NCBI GenBank assembly: GCA_964017185.1
Contig: OZ024875.1
Coordinates: 63,235,043 to 63,299,042 of the forward strand
DNA from: Rugalucina vietnamica
Taxonomy: Eukaryota; Mollusca; Bivalvia; Lucinida; Lucinidae
Direction: 5' to 3'
Length of the DNA stretch: 64,000 nucleotides
Shown here: one piece after another, positions 55,818-64,000 of the stretch
How positions within the stretch are numbered: position 1 is the stretch's first letter
Layout of the letters: every line of letters starts with the position of its first letter
Translations under genes and position numbers: made by a program
Notes under the pieces: model-generated
What the model saw: the letters and a program-made list of their open reading frames with translations, nothing else
The model's database searches: none
Told to the model about the DNA's origin: nothing

Positions 55818-58800
55818 TCAAAATAGTAATTTGCAAAAGGCACCAAATTATTGAACGTGATTTAGTTCTTCAAAATAGTAATTTGCAAAAGACACCAAAC
55901 GTGATTTAGTTCTTCAAAATAGTAATTTGCAAAAGACACCAAAGTATCGAACGTGATTTAGTTCTTCAAAATAGTAATTTACAAAAGACACCAAATTATC
56001 GAACGTGATTTAGTTACGTTTCGAGTTACGTTTGGCTTACCAAATATATGATAAGATAAATGACTTACTTATAAATTCATTGCCAAGAATATCTTGCATT
56101 GGAACAGCAGCTTCATAAGCAGTTTGGTCTATTCTTGCATGATTTATTTCCATTCCATTTTCACTCAGGCCGTTCTTTTCTGACACAAAGCCACTATTGT
56201 CGATTCCATTTTCTCCAAAAGCAGGGATGGGATTTATATTGTTGGTTGTGCTTCCATAGTTAGGGTTATCAAATGTTTGGATCTTTTTGTAAGAGGGTTG
56301 GAATGGTTGCTCAGCTTTGGCAGGTTGGTCAGGTCCAGTCCCATTTTCTTCTTCGTCATCTTCTGCACCTTCTCCAACCCTTTTATCAATAAGATGATGA
56401 TAAAAATCTTTCAATCTCGAAGTGCATGAAGTAAAGTATATCAATTTTGGCAAATGCGTTTTCTCAATGCGCTGTTCATATGGCTTAATGTGTTTGGACT
56501 ATTCGCGTACTTTGGCCGCTTTACTCTACTTTATTTTAAAGTCCAAATTTGTTCAATGTTCAACGCAACCACTTAATAATAATAATGACAAGAACTTTAT
56601 GTAAAGATGATAACATATTTGGCCACCTATAAAGCACTGGTAAAACTTGATTTAATTATTTCTAGTGGTTTATGTCTTTGGTCAATGGGTACTGGTTAAC
56701 TGCATAAAAATGTTCTATGCTACCATTTGAACTAAATGTATTTACATTCTTACTTTAAGAACACTTCTTCCATCGTAGTTGCGGAAACGCCAAAGCTGTT
56801 GATTCCTAGCGATGTGAAATCTTTCTCAATATCTGTAAACAACCTTTCAAACTTGGCTGACTCATAGAACGGAAGCAGGTACGAGACTTCAGCGCTGATT
56901 TCGCTCTCCTTGGTGGCTGTCGGGATGTAGGACTGTATCATTTGTGTCAGGTTGTTGACATTACAGTCTTTACCTTTGACCATTACAAGATGGTAACCAG
57001 CACCTTTTAAAATGAAACAAATACTGAGGGCTTGGGAAATATTAAACACTTTTAATAACCTTGTTAACATTTTGATACAGGAAGTATCCGTATTTAGTTG
57101 CAGTAATACCACTAATTCATATCAGAAAATTTTTTAGTTCTATTTGTTTTTTATGTTAGGAGTCGAATTGTTGTGCTGTTGGAGCTTTCTAATTATGTAC
57201 GTTTTCATATTTGATAGTTAAGTTTGGGTAACTGAGTAGCCGCCTATAGGGAAATAGCTACTCACTCGGCTTACGATATACTTTCTTAGTATAAGTATCT
57301 AATTGTCAATTTATTTTTCCCACCTCGGTTTTTAGAGTTGGAATTTCTATCTGATTGCGCATTTTCCTGATCATTGACTAGGTGTACCTTATCAACACAC
57401 AATGGACATGCTGGTACAATAACTCATACCATAAAGTTTCTTCAAGAAGAGAGATGTCCCACAACATTTCACAACTCCATCCGTCATGATTGCAATCCTA
57501 TCTCCCAAGATATCAGCCTCGTCCATGAAGTGAGTAGTTAGGATAATGGTCCTACCCTCACGATATTTCTGAAGAATGTCCCAGGTCTGGCGGCGGGCTC
57601 CAGGGTCCATACCCGAGGTGGGCTCATCGAGGATTATGATCTACGAAAAAGATGTATACTTAATATTACAATAAATATATCAAACTGTATTTGAAAAACA
57701 GCCTAACAAACAATATTATCTTATAAATATCAAAATGTATTTGAAAAGCCAAGCTATTACTCTTCAAAAATCAAACTGTGTTAGAAAATCCTATCAAACA
57801 TATTACTCTTTTAGACATCAAATTGTATTTTGCAAACAATATTACTAATATCAAACTGTTTTTGAAAAGCAAACGAACCATTACTTTTAAAAATATCAAA
57901 CTATTTACAAAGTCTGACAAGCAATATTACTCTTATAAATATCTTGTATTTAAAAAGCAAACGAGCCATTACTCCTATAAATATCAAACTGTATTTGAAC
58001 AGCTTATCAAACAATATAAAAAAAGTCCAAGTAGGCAAAGATCAGGAAAAGGCGCAATCAGAAAAAATCCCACTCCAAACACCGAGGTGGGAAAAAACTA
58101 AATTAACAATCAGGTACTTATATACCATGAAAACATATCGTAAGCCGAATGAGCAGCTATTTTCCAAATAGGTGGCCACTCAGTTAAATTTCATTTGAAA
58201 GGCATAAACAATATGACACTTTCCATTTTAGAAACTGAGAGAGATTTTTTTTTAGTTTTCATCAGGAAAACATGTCCGTGTAATGGATACACCCTTGAAC
58301 CCCACTTTTATATAGTAAAACTGGGGTATGCAGGGGTATACCTATTTTTTTTGGTTTTTGTTCCAAAACATAGATTGTGGGAACTCGTTAGAAACGCCTC
58401 GTCTAACGTGTACCCACAATCTATGTTTTGAGCAAAAATAAGAAAAATATCGAAAAAAAAGTCTACTGAAAATTTTCAATTTTTACAACTTGAGAAAAAA
58501 TTGTATATTACACGGGCGTGTTTTTATAACTCCGGTCCTGAAATGGTACCTTTGATCCAGCAATGAGAGCTATGCCAACTGACAGTTTTCTCTTCTGGCC
58601 ACCTGACAACGTCTGTGACAATGCTCGGCGCTTCTCTTGTAATCCAAGTACATTGACCATCTCGTCTATTTCTTTATCAACACTTTTACTGGGACACCCT
58701 TTTAGCTGTAAATAGAATAGAATGAATAGCATAGAACATAATAGAATTTAACTCCAATTGTGGGCCACAAACTACAAGCATATGTTTCACATATAAATAA

Positions 58801-61800
58801 CTTTGGAACAAATAAAAATTCAATTTGAGATCCTTTAAGAGCAGTGAACATATTAATGACATAGGGGATGGGTCATACCATGTTTTCGGCTACTTAAGTC
58901 TCATCAGTGTCCTTTTAGATTTGCCAACATGGGGCAAAAGAGAATTACTATAATTTTGCACCTTTCAACAGGATAGTCGAATCCAAATGGGGCCAAATAT
59001 ATATATATATATTTTTTTTTCCTTTTTTTTTTTTTTTTCAATTTTTTGTCCGCACCTCCTCCCCATCGGACACCAGTGCACAACTTGCTTTTATTACTAT
59101 TTACAACGGCATACTACTATATATATATATATTTACAAGATCGGCATTAGCATCTGAACTGAAGTATGTATGTATGTATGTATGTATGTATGTATGTATG
59201 TATGTATGTATGTACGTGTAGAAGCGTATGTATGTATGTATGTATGTATGTATGTATGTATGTATGTATGTATGTATGTATGTATGTATGTATGTATGTA
59301 TGTATGTATGTCATGATGTATGTATGTATGTATGTATGTATGTATGTATGTATGTATGTATGTATACCAGTTTATTGTATGTATGTTGATTGTAAGAGGG
59401 TTGTATGAAGGTAACTATGATGTTAATTGTATGTATGTATGTATGTATGTATGTATGTATGTATAAACTTGTAGGAAGGCTGTAGGAATGTGTCTATGAT
59501 GTCACGTATGTATGTATGTATGTATGTATGTATGTATGTATGTATGTTGATTGTAGGACGGCTATGATGTATGTATGTATGTATGTATGTATGTATGTAT
59601 GTATGTATGTATGTATGTATGTATGTATAAACTTGTAGTGAGGTTGTAGGAATGTGTCTATGATGCCATGTATGTATGTATGTATGTATGTATACCAGTG
59701 TATGTATGTACATATACCAGTGTATGTATGTATGTATGTATGTATGTATGTATGTATGTATGTATGTCATGATGTATGTATGTATGTATGTATGTATGTA
59801 TGTATGTATGTATGTATGTATGTATGTATGTATGTATGTATGTATGTATACCAGTTTATGTTGTATGTATGTATGTATACCAGTTTATGTATACAAATAT
59901 ATTAAATGCTGGTAACATGAATCTAAACCGATGATAATTTTCTGATTTTTCAGATCTAAAAGGACCAGAAATATAATCTGCACTATGGATAAAACATTAA
60001 CGTTAACATTTATTCTTGCATAGATATCTGTGCGCATAGCTGTTTGAAGCCGTTTATGATTGGTCGAAAGCCGTGTTCAAACCGCAAAACCCATGTTCAA
60101 ATCATGAAATTCACGTGCCGTTTGAACATGGGTTTTGGCCAACGTCATTGGTCAAAGTGACGTGAGTCAAAGTGACGTGACGTCATGTATTTCATAGAAA
60201 CAAAATGGCCGACGTTGAAGAAGTTCCGCGGTTTTCGGTGCGTTTTTACGTTGTTAATGTTATTTTTAAGAGATTTTAAGTGGATTGGAGTGAAAATGCA
60301 AGAATAGCGATCAACCATGGTTTGTTCCAGTGTTCAAACATTCGCTGGATCACTCGGAAGGTGTTTGAACACGCGGCCTGCGGCCTTGTGTTCAAACACC
60401 TTCCTCGTGATCCATCGAATGTTTGAACACTGAAAACCATGGTTGATCCCTATAATAATATATCATTTACAAAAAGGTAACAAAATTTTGATATTGATTA
60501 GGCAAAACAATTAACTACCCAGTTAATACAACATTAAATTTAGACGCCTCGTGGAAAAACTAACAATGTGGTTTTCAAACAGGTATGACACAAACCGGCC
60601 TGCACAAGCACAGAAAAGAGCTAGAAGCTTGAAATTTCGGATTTGAATAGAAGAGGAATTGTACTATCCGAGTAGCGAAAACAAAGGCGCTGATCAGCTT
60701 CGCGGTTACCGCGAAGCTGATCTGCGTCTTTGTTTTCGCCTATGCAGATTGTTGGTTTTCCCATGAGGCGGCTCAAATTTAGACGCCCACATGTTAAACA
60801 ATATCTGTTTCGGTTCTAGAAAAGGACATTCTTGAGATTTTAACGAATAATCTATCATTGATGATGTTTCTTATTTCTGTTCTAAAACAGAGCATAAAAA
60901 CGATTTTAGAACTTAAAACGTGGGTAGTAATATGGAAAATAAACAGACAATCACGCTGTAAATTAATATAAACCTTTGATTATACTGTTTGAATTAAAAA
61001 CTGGTTGAAACAATTGTATATTTGTACACGTATACATGAAAGTTTAATTTGATTATTAACGCGAAAGCGCAATAGCTATGAAAAACGAAATTATCTATGA
61101 TTGCTCGTACAGTTAATGTTATACGAATTCAAATAGTAGAATGCACTGGGCAAGAACTATGTACCTTAGCAAAGAATCTAAGATGTTCCTCGACAGTTAG
61201 TTGGTCAAACAGTATATTGTGTTGAGGACACAACCCAAGTGTTTTACGGACATTGGCTATATCAGTCTGTATATCATAACCATTCACTATGGCTGTCCCT
61301 CCGCTAGGCTCTAGAAATCCTGTAGATAGAAATAATACTTAATAATAGTTAGTTGGTCAAATAGGATATTCTGTTGTGGACACAGTCCGAGTGTTTTACG
61401 GACGTTGGCTATATCGGTCTGTATATCATAACCATTCACTATAATTGTTGTCCCTCCACTAGGCTCTAGAAATCCTGTAGATAGAAATAATGCTTTATAG
61501 TTAGTTGGTCAAACAGGATATTGTGTTGTGGACACAGTCCAAGTGTTTTACGGACATTGGCTATATCTGTCTGTATATCATAACCATTCACTATGGCTGT
61601 CCCTCCACTAGGCTCTAGAAATCCTGTAGATAGAAATAATGTTTTATAGTTAGTTGGTCAAACAGGATATTGTGTTGTGGACACAGTCCAAGTGTTTTAC
61701 GGACATTGGCTATATCTGTCTGTATATCATAACCATTCACTATGGCTGTCCCTCCACTGGGCTCTAGAAATCCTGAAGATGGAAATAATACTTTATAGTT

Positions 61801-63217
61801 AGTTGGTCAAACAGGATATTGTGTTTTGGACACAGTCCAAGTGTTTTGCGGACATTGGCTATATCAGTCTGTATATCATAACCATTCTCTATGGCTGTTC
61901 CTCCGCTAGGCTCTAGAAATCCTGGATAGAAAAAATGCTTTATAGTTAGTTGGTCAAACAGTATATTGTGTTGTGGACATAGCCCTAGTGTTTTACGGAC
62001 ATTAGCTATATCGGTCTGTATATCGTAACCATTCTCTATGGCTGTCCCTCCACTAGGCTCTAGAAATCCTGTAGATAGAAATAATGCTTAACAGTTACTT
62101 GTTCAAAAAGAATGCTGTGTTGTGGACATAGGCCGAGGGTTTTACGGACATTGGCTATATCAGTCTGTATCATAACCATTCACTATGGCTGTCCGTCTAA
62201 GAAATCCTGCAGATACTTAAAATATGTAAATAATGTTATAACAGTTATTTGAATAGACAAATACACTGCCTGGCCATTTAGTATATTACCTCAAAGATGA
62301 AATCACATGACCCTTCATCTTTTAATGTGGCTTAGTTGTTGGAGGAATGCATTTTATTACGTGGTGTATAAGAGCTTAAATGGCAGTCTCAGTCTTGCAC
62401 TCGTTAGAACTGCCTCGATACTATCTTGTATACATAATTATATAGATAAAAAGAGAATATCGTAGTGATTTTGTTTTCATTTCGTTACAGCTGTAAGAAA
62501 TACTTATCCGGAAGACATGTCCGTAAAATGAATACCCCTTAGAAGTAAAACTTGGATATAGGGGAGTATACCTAATTTTTTATATTTTTGATCCAAAATA
62601 TAGATTTTTTTTTTTTTTTTTTTTTTTTCCTGTTACTCCCATCAATCAATTTCTGATTATTCTTGGGAGGTGTACATTGTACACTCCGGTGTGTTTGCAG
62701 GATGAGCCTACTTGCATGAGGATAGAACCTGTGTAGGGATCTTTAACCTGCACAGGGGATGGCTGTCCCTGCACAGGGGGCCTCCAGTTAACGTCCCGAT
62801 CCGAAGGACGGCGCACTGTATCATGTCATTCCTGCAAATGACACGAAGGGAAGCAAGCTCGGACCAACAAATTTTCCTCGCCGCCGGCGGGGATCGAACT
62901 CGGGACCTCTAGCACAAGAAGCCAGTGCGCTAACCACTCGGCTATCTCGCTTCTAACATTCTAACGTGTACCCACAATCAATGTTTTGAGTAAAAATGTT
63001 AAAAATATGAAACTTTTTCCAATGAAATTTTCAATTTTTACAGCTGAATAAAATCTCTGTTTATTGCAGGGGAAAGTTTTCGTAATACTTAACACCAACC
63101 TGTAAGCATGGATATTGTAGTAGTTTTCCCTGCCCCATTATGTCCTAACAAAGCTGTGATATGGCCTTCAAATATATTCAAGTTGGTATCTCTCACGACA
63201 ACTTTCGAATTGAAGCT
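50171..63217 (-). CDS. ABCA3-like ABC transporter, gene 2 (5' partial, 13 exons in window)
   Basis: Paralogue of gene 1 on the opposite strand. Exons in transcript order: 63217-63100, 61319-61165, 58705-58550, 57640-57430, 57003-56754, 56379-56069, 55739-54714, 54345-54121, 53876-53542, 53044-52841, 51575-51388, 51041-50871, 50603-50171. All phases chain, giving about 1,260 residues from NBD1 Walker A to the stop. Ten of 13 exon lengths equal those of gene 1; only L', M' and O' differ. Motifs [36 protein letters not shown] and [11 protein letters not shown] are intact. Exons for extracellular domain 1 and the first membrane block lie beyond 64000. Same predicted role as gene 1, a membrane lipid-exporting ATPase. 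No inactivating lesion seen. Confidence 0.93.
50871..51041 (-). CDS. ABCA gene 2 exon R': NBD2 signature and Walker B
   Basis: 171 nt. Deduced residues identical to gene 1 exon R, with synonymous differences concentrated in the first third. Donor CATAG|GTGAGT. Confidence 0.95.
51388..51575 (-). CDS. ABCA gene 2 exon Q'
   Basis: 188 nt. [20 protein letters not shown] (gene 1 has NLG in place of SLC), [26 protein letters not shown]. Donor ATAG|GTAAGA. Confidence 0.93.
51703..52305 (+). mobile_element. R1 repeat copy
   Basis: GAGGTACAAGTAGGCAAAGA to CCCCAACCAACTAAAATGAA. Carries the antisense open stretch 52098-52286 shared with 33610-33861. Confidence 0.85.
52457..52734. mobile_element. R3 palindromic MITE, best-preserved copy
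   Basis: Termini CATTATGAAAACTTGCCCA and CATGTTTTCCTGATG (imperfect inverted). The centre is a perfect palindrome GAACCGCCTCGACGAGGCGG (continuing TTC) inside mirrored GATTGTGGGTAC arms. Confidence 0.85.
52841..53044 (-). CDS. ABCA gene 2 exon P': NBD2 Walker A
   Basis: 204 nt. [20 protein letters not shown], then [19 protein letters not shown]. Acceptor TCAACAG|AATG, donor AAGAAG|GTAATG. Confidence 0.94.
53187..53480 (+). mobile_element. R1 repeat, 5' portion with an internal duplication
   Basis: GGTACAAGTAGGCACCGATCA; the GACCG.GGTGGGAAAAAA-TTAACAATCAGGTA segment is present twice (about 53235-53275 and 53295-53332). Confidence 0.8.
53542..53876 (-). CDS. ABCA gene 2 exon O'
   Basis: 335 nt (362 in gene 1). 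[20 protein letters not shown], a hydrophobic helix ([20 protein letters not shown]), then a Ser-rich segment ending in [10 protein letters not shown]. Confidence 0.92.
54121..54345 (-). CDS. ABCA gene 2 exon N'
   Basis: 225 nt. [47 protein letters not shown]. 54346-54713 is plain intron. Confidence 0.92.
54714..55739 (-). CDS. ABCA gene 2 exon M': TM7, extracellular domain 2, TM8-TM10
   Basis: 1026 nt. Starts [20 protein letters not shown]. Same helices as gene 1; ends INLGVG. The open frame continues upstream through a (TATC)n tract as SIYLSIYL, but that is intron: a CGTTTTAG acceptor precedes the exon. Confidence 0.93.
55755..55816. repeat. (GATA)n microsatellite next to an acceptor
   Basis: About 15 GATA units. 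On the transcript strand it is (TATC)n ending about 13 bases before the exon M' acceptor. Confidence 0.97.
55817..56020. repeat. 52-bp tandem repeat, four copies
   Basis: TTCAAAATAGTAATTTGCAA starts at 55817, 55869, 55913 and 55965, each followed by AAG.CACCAAA and CGTGATTTAGTTC. Lies between exons L' and M'. Confidence 0.92.
56069..56379 (-). CDS. ABCA gene 2 exon L': variable linker
   Basis: 311 nt. [20 protein letters not shown], Asn/Pro-rich middle, [10 protein letters not shown]. Donor ATAA|GTAAGT, phase 1. Confidence 0.9.
56754..57003 (-). CDS. ABCA gene 2 exon K'
   Basis: 250 nt. [40 protein letters not shown]. Donor AAA|GTAAGA. Confidence 0.92.
57150..57392 (-). mobile_element. R1 repeat, reverse copy near exon J'
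   Basis: ATGTTAGGAGTCGAATTGTT to GATCATTGACTAGGTGTACC; it ends about 36 bases from the donor of exon J'. Confidence 0.75.
57430..57640 (-). CDS. ABCA gene 2 exon J': NBD1 Walker B
   Basis: 211 nt. [36 protein letters not shown]. Donor TATG|GTATGA. 57660-58020 holds an irregular tandem of ATATCAAACTGTATTTGAAAA-like ~50-bp units. Confidence 0.94.
57660..58020. repeat. Degenerate ~50-bp tandem repeat
   Basis: TATCAAA.TGTATTTGAAAA recurs near 57677, 57727, 57808, 57850 and 57980, with AAACAATATTACTCTTATAA between. AT-rich, no coding value. Confidence 0.7.
58026..58190 (+). mobile_element. R1 repeat, truncated copy
   Basis: CCAAGTAGGCAAAGATCAGG to AGGTGGCCACTCAGTTA only. Confidence 0.8.
58245..58535. 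mobile_element. R3 palindromic MITE next to exon I'
   Basis: CATCAGGAAAACATGTCCGTG to ACGGGCGTGTTTTTAT; centre TAGATTGTGGGAACTC..ACCCACAATCTA. It ends about 15 bases from the exon I' donor (AAAG|GTACCA). Confidence 0.8.
58550..58705 (-). CDS. ABCA gene 2 exon I': NBD1 signature
   Basis: 156 nt. [36 protein letters not shown]. Acceptor ATTTACAG|CTAAAAG. Confidence 0.94.
58817..59985 (+). repeat. R4 repeat split by a microsatellite block
   Basis: Left part 58817-~59000 (TTGAGATCCTTTAAGAGCAG, GTCATACCATG..TTTTCGGCTA). The right part resumes at about 59915 (CTAAACCGATGATAATTTTCT, AATATAATCTGCACTATGGA). About 900 bp of poly-T, (TA)n and (TGTA)n lies between. Confidence 0.7.
59163..59877. repeat. 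(TGTA)n tetranucleotide microsatellite block
   Basis: Long TGTA runs broken by a few unique linkers (TAAACTTGTAG.GAGG.TGTAGGAATG at about 59462 and 59626; ATACCAGT.TATG near 59364, 59690, 59850). Linkers recur, so the block also grew by duplication of larger units. The M-Y-V-C open frames here are artefacts. Confidence 0.97.
60303..60452. repeat. 150-bp near-perfect palindrome
   Basis: GCGATCAACCATGGTTTG.. AGTGTTCAAACATTCG and GGTGTTTGAACACG on the left arm are mirrored on the right, folding around GCGGCCTGCGGCC. A second, smaller hairpin (AAAACCCATGTTCAAA / TTTGAACATGGGTTTT) lies at 60084-60138. Confidence 0.85.
60549..60774. mobile_element. R2 MITE, copy e
   Basis: Shares the CTGATCAGCTTCGCGGTTAC hairpin and the GAGCCGC terminus on the right; the left terminus is altered. 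AAATTTAGACGCC flanks both sides (60536-60548, 60775-60787). 60800-61160 shows nothing else. Confidence 0.82.
61165..61319 (-). CDS. ABCA gene 2 exon H': NBD1 Q-loop
   Basis: 155 nt, the only complete copy in a local array. [37 protein letters not shown]. Acceptor ATCTACAG|GATTTC, donor GCTAAG|GTACAT. Confidence 0.94.
61342..62206 (-). repeat. Six tandem partial copies of exon H'
   Basis: Each ~149-bp unit holds the end of the upstream intron, a splice acceptor and about 125 nt of exon H' up to DQLT, then breaks off before [10 protein letters not shown] and its donor. Exon-start positions: 61474, 61623, 61772, 61921, 62068 and 62206. Most retain TATCTACAG|GATTTC; one has CTTCAG and one TATCCAG. 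One copy carries an extra codon and the outermost has a deletion. A unit length of 149 is not a multiple of three, so read-through meets a stop. They lie in the intron between exons G' and H', upstream of the real exon H'. Confidence 0.9.
62430..63095. mobile_element. R3 MITE interrupted by a SINE
   Basis: Left half 62510-62605 (CATGTCCGTAAAATGAATAC, GATCCAAAATATAGATT), right half about 62958-63095 (TAACGTGTACCCACAATC, GGGGAAAGTTTTCGTAATA). It ends about 7 bases from the donor of exon G'. Confidence 0.75.
62605..62957 (-). mobile_element. tRNA-derived SINE with conserved central domain
   Basis: Minus-strand head GCGAGATAGCCGAGTGGTTA (A box) and GAGTTCGATCCC (B box). The body contains GCGCCGTCCTTCGGATCGGG and GACGTTAACTGGAGGCC, resembling the central domain of the MetaSINE-type superfamily, then a poly-A tail (T-run 62607-62628 on +). 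Full-length in appearance. Confidence 0.85.
63100..63217 (-). CDS. ABCA gene 2 exon G': NBD1 Walker A
   Basis: 118 nt. [18 protein letters not shown], then [16 protein letters not shown]. Acceptor TTATTATAG|AGCTTC, donor ACAG|GTTGGT. No second copy is seen nearby, unlike gene 1. Confidence 0.93.
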
Positions 63218-63356
63218 CTATAATAAGAATAGGATAGGTTAAAATAAAACCTTTTTGACATTTATTGTAAGGTCTGCGAATTATTTGGTTATTGCATTTT
63301 CTAATTGCCGCCTCGGTTGAAACGTTTAAAGTAAGAATTAAAATGTTTGAAAATAT

Positions 63357-63497
63357 TGTTACGTGCCAGGCGTAACTAGAAGATTAAGGAAACCAACAAG
63401 TTGGTTAGCCAGCGCAACAAGCTTTGTTTAAAATTTAACAAATCTATTTAGAAGTGATTTAACCAGTAATTACATGTGAAACAATCAAAAGCATATA
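63357..63497 (-). mobile_element. Truncated LTR of the same retrotransposon family
   Basis: TGTTACGTGCCAGGCGTAAC onward is the reverse complement of the last ~140 bp of the 817-bp LTR, with a GC insertion (CAGCGCAAC). It ends abruptly at GCATATAT. An older relic in gene 2, opposite to the complete element. 63498-64000 shows only AT-rich intron. Confidence 0.88.
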
Positions 63498-64000
63498 TGG
63501 GTCATTATCAAAAAATGGAGCAATCCAGAAAGGCAAAACGAAAAAAAATAATTGTCCATTTTTTCTTTTTCAATGGGATAGTTTTATTAACAGGAGCATA
63601 TAGAATATAGAAATAAAATATGCCGAGTTTAACTAAACAAATAGTGCACCAGCATTAATTAATTGTATGGTACCCTTGAAAAAATATCAGTGCTGTCACG
63701 AACAAACTTTCTTGCGTAAAACGCTCATTTGATAAGACTTCCCCAATCTGTATGTGGGGGGATATTTAACTTGTCACGAACAATAGTTCACACAAACCTT
63801 AAATACTTTCAATGATTTAACGAATCTTCAATGAAAATACACATACTGTGATTTGTTCTGTTTCTGAAACGCTTTATTTTTGTAGACATTATCTTGTAGG
63901 ATTAAACCAAAAAATAAGTTCTGCTAAACGTTTGCTATTTCAGTATAGAATCATTACATACCAAAAGCAATTACTTTTATATGATGCGTTTGAGAGTATT

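Noticed and set aside
55740..55836. N-terminal extension of exon M' with SIYLSIYL repeats
   Set aside because: It is translation of the (TATC)n microsatellite and intron; a proper acceptor lies at 55740.
59166..59915. M-Y-V-C and Y-I-H-T repeat proteins on both strands
   Set aside because: Low-complexity translation of the (TGTA)n microsatellite, open in many frames.
61342..62206. CRISPR-like regular array
   Set aside because: The ~149-bp units are contiguous exon copies without unique spacers, in a eukaryotic intron.
63218..64000. Further exons of ABCA gene 2 upstream of exon G'
   Set aside because: No NBD1-entry or membrane-helix exon is recognisable here; it must lie beyond the window.

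Overview
The window looks like AT-rich nuclear DNA from an invertebrate, most likely a bivalve mollusc. The reasons are split genes with GT-AG introns, abundant MITE-like repeats, tRNA-derived SINEs, several degraded LINEs and long microsatellites. There is no bacterial-style gene organisation. The species cannot be named from the sequence.

The only host genes I can support are two paralogous ABCA-subfamily ABC transporters (full-size lipid exporters, closest in layout to ABCA3). Gene 1 is on the + strand (2265-43852; its 5' end lies left of the window). Gene 2 is on the - strand (63217-50171; its 5' end lies right of the window). They are convergent, tail to tail, about 6.3 kb apart. Of the 13 exons seen in both, ten have identical lengths and all have the same phases, so this is an inverted duplication. 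Both copies keep intact Walker A, signature and Walker B motifs in both nucleotide-binding domains.

Layout: 1-2081 is a satellite with a 146-bp monomer and an 860-bp higher-order period. 2265-2492 is an extracellular-domain exon of gene 1. 2493-25305 is one 22.8-kb intron built of nested mobile DNA. It holds an 11.8-kb structure bounded by inverted repeats, containing two LINE copies, a 4.8-kb TIR element full of a ~185-bp tandem repeat, and MITEs. It also holds a 1.74-kb foldback element and an intact, very young LTR retrotransposon (18116-24935). 25306-43852 carries the remaining gene 1 exons. 43853-50170 is repeat-filled intergenic DNA. 50171-63217 is gene 2. 63218-64000 is intron of gene 2 with a truncated LTR.

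The most interesting signals are these. (1) The Ty3/gypsy element has a single 1641-codon ORF in which integrase precedes reverse transcriptase (Gmr1-like order), and its LTRs are almost identical. (2) Fragments of ABCA exons have been tandemly amplified in three places: exon B (in-frame 99-bp units), exon G (a complete second copy with intact Walker A whose joint inclusion would shift the frame, so a candidate mutually exclusive exon) and exon H' (six extra copies that mostly keep a splice acceptor but have no donor). (3) Repeat families lie within a few bases of several splice sites.
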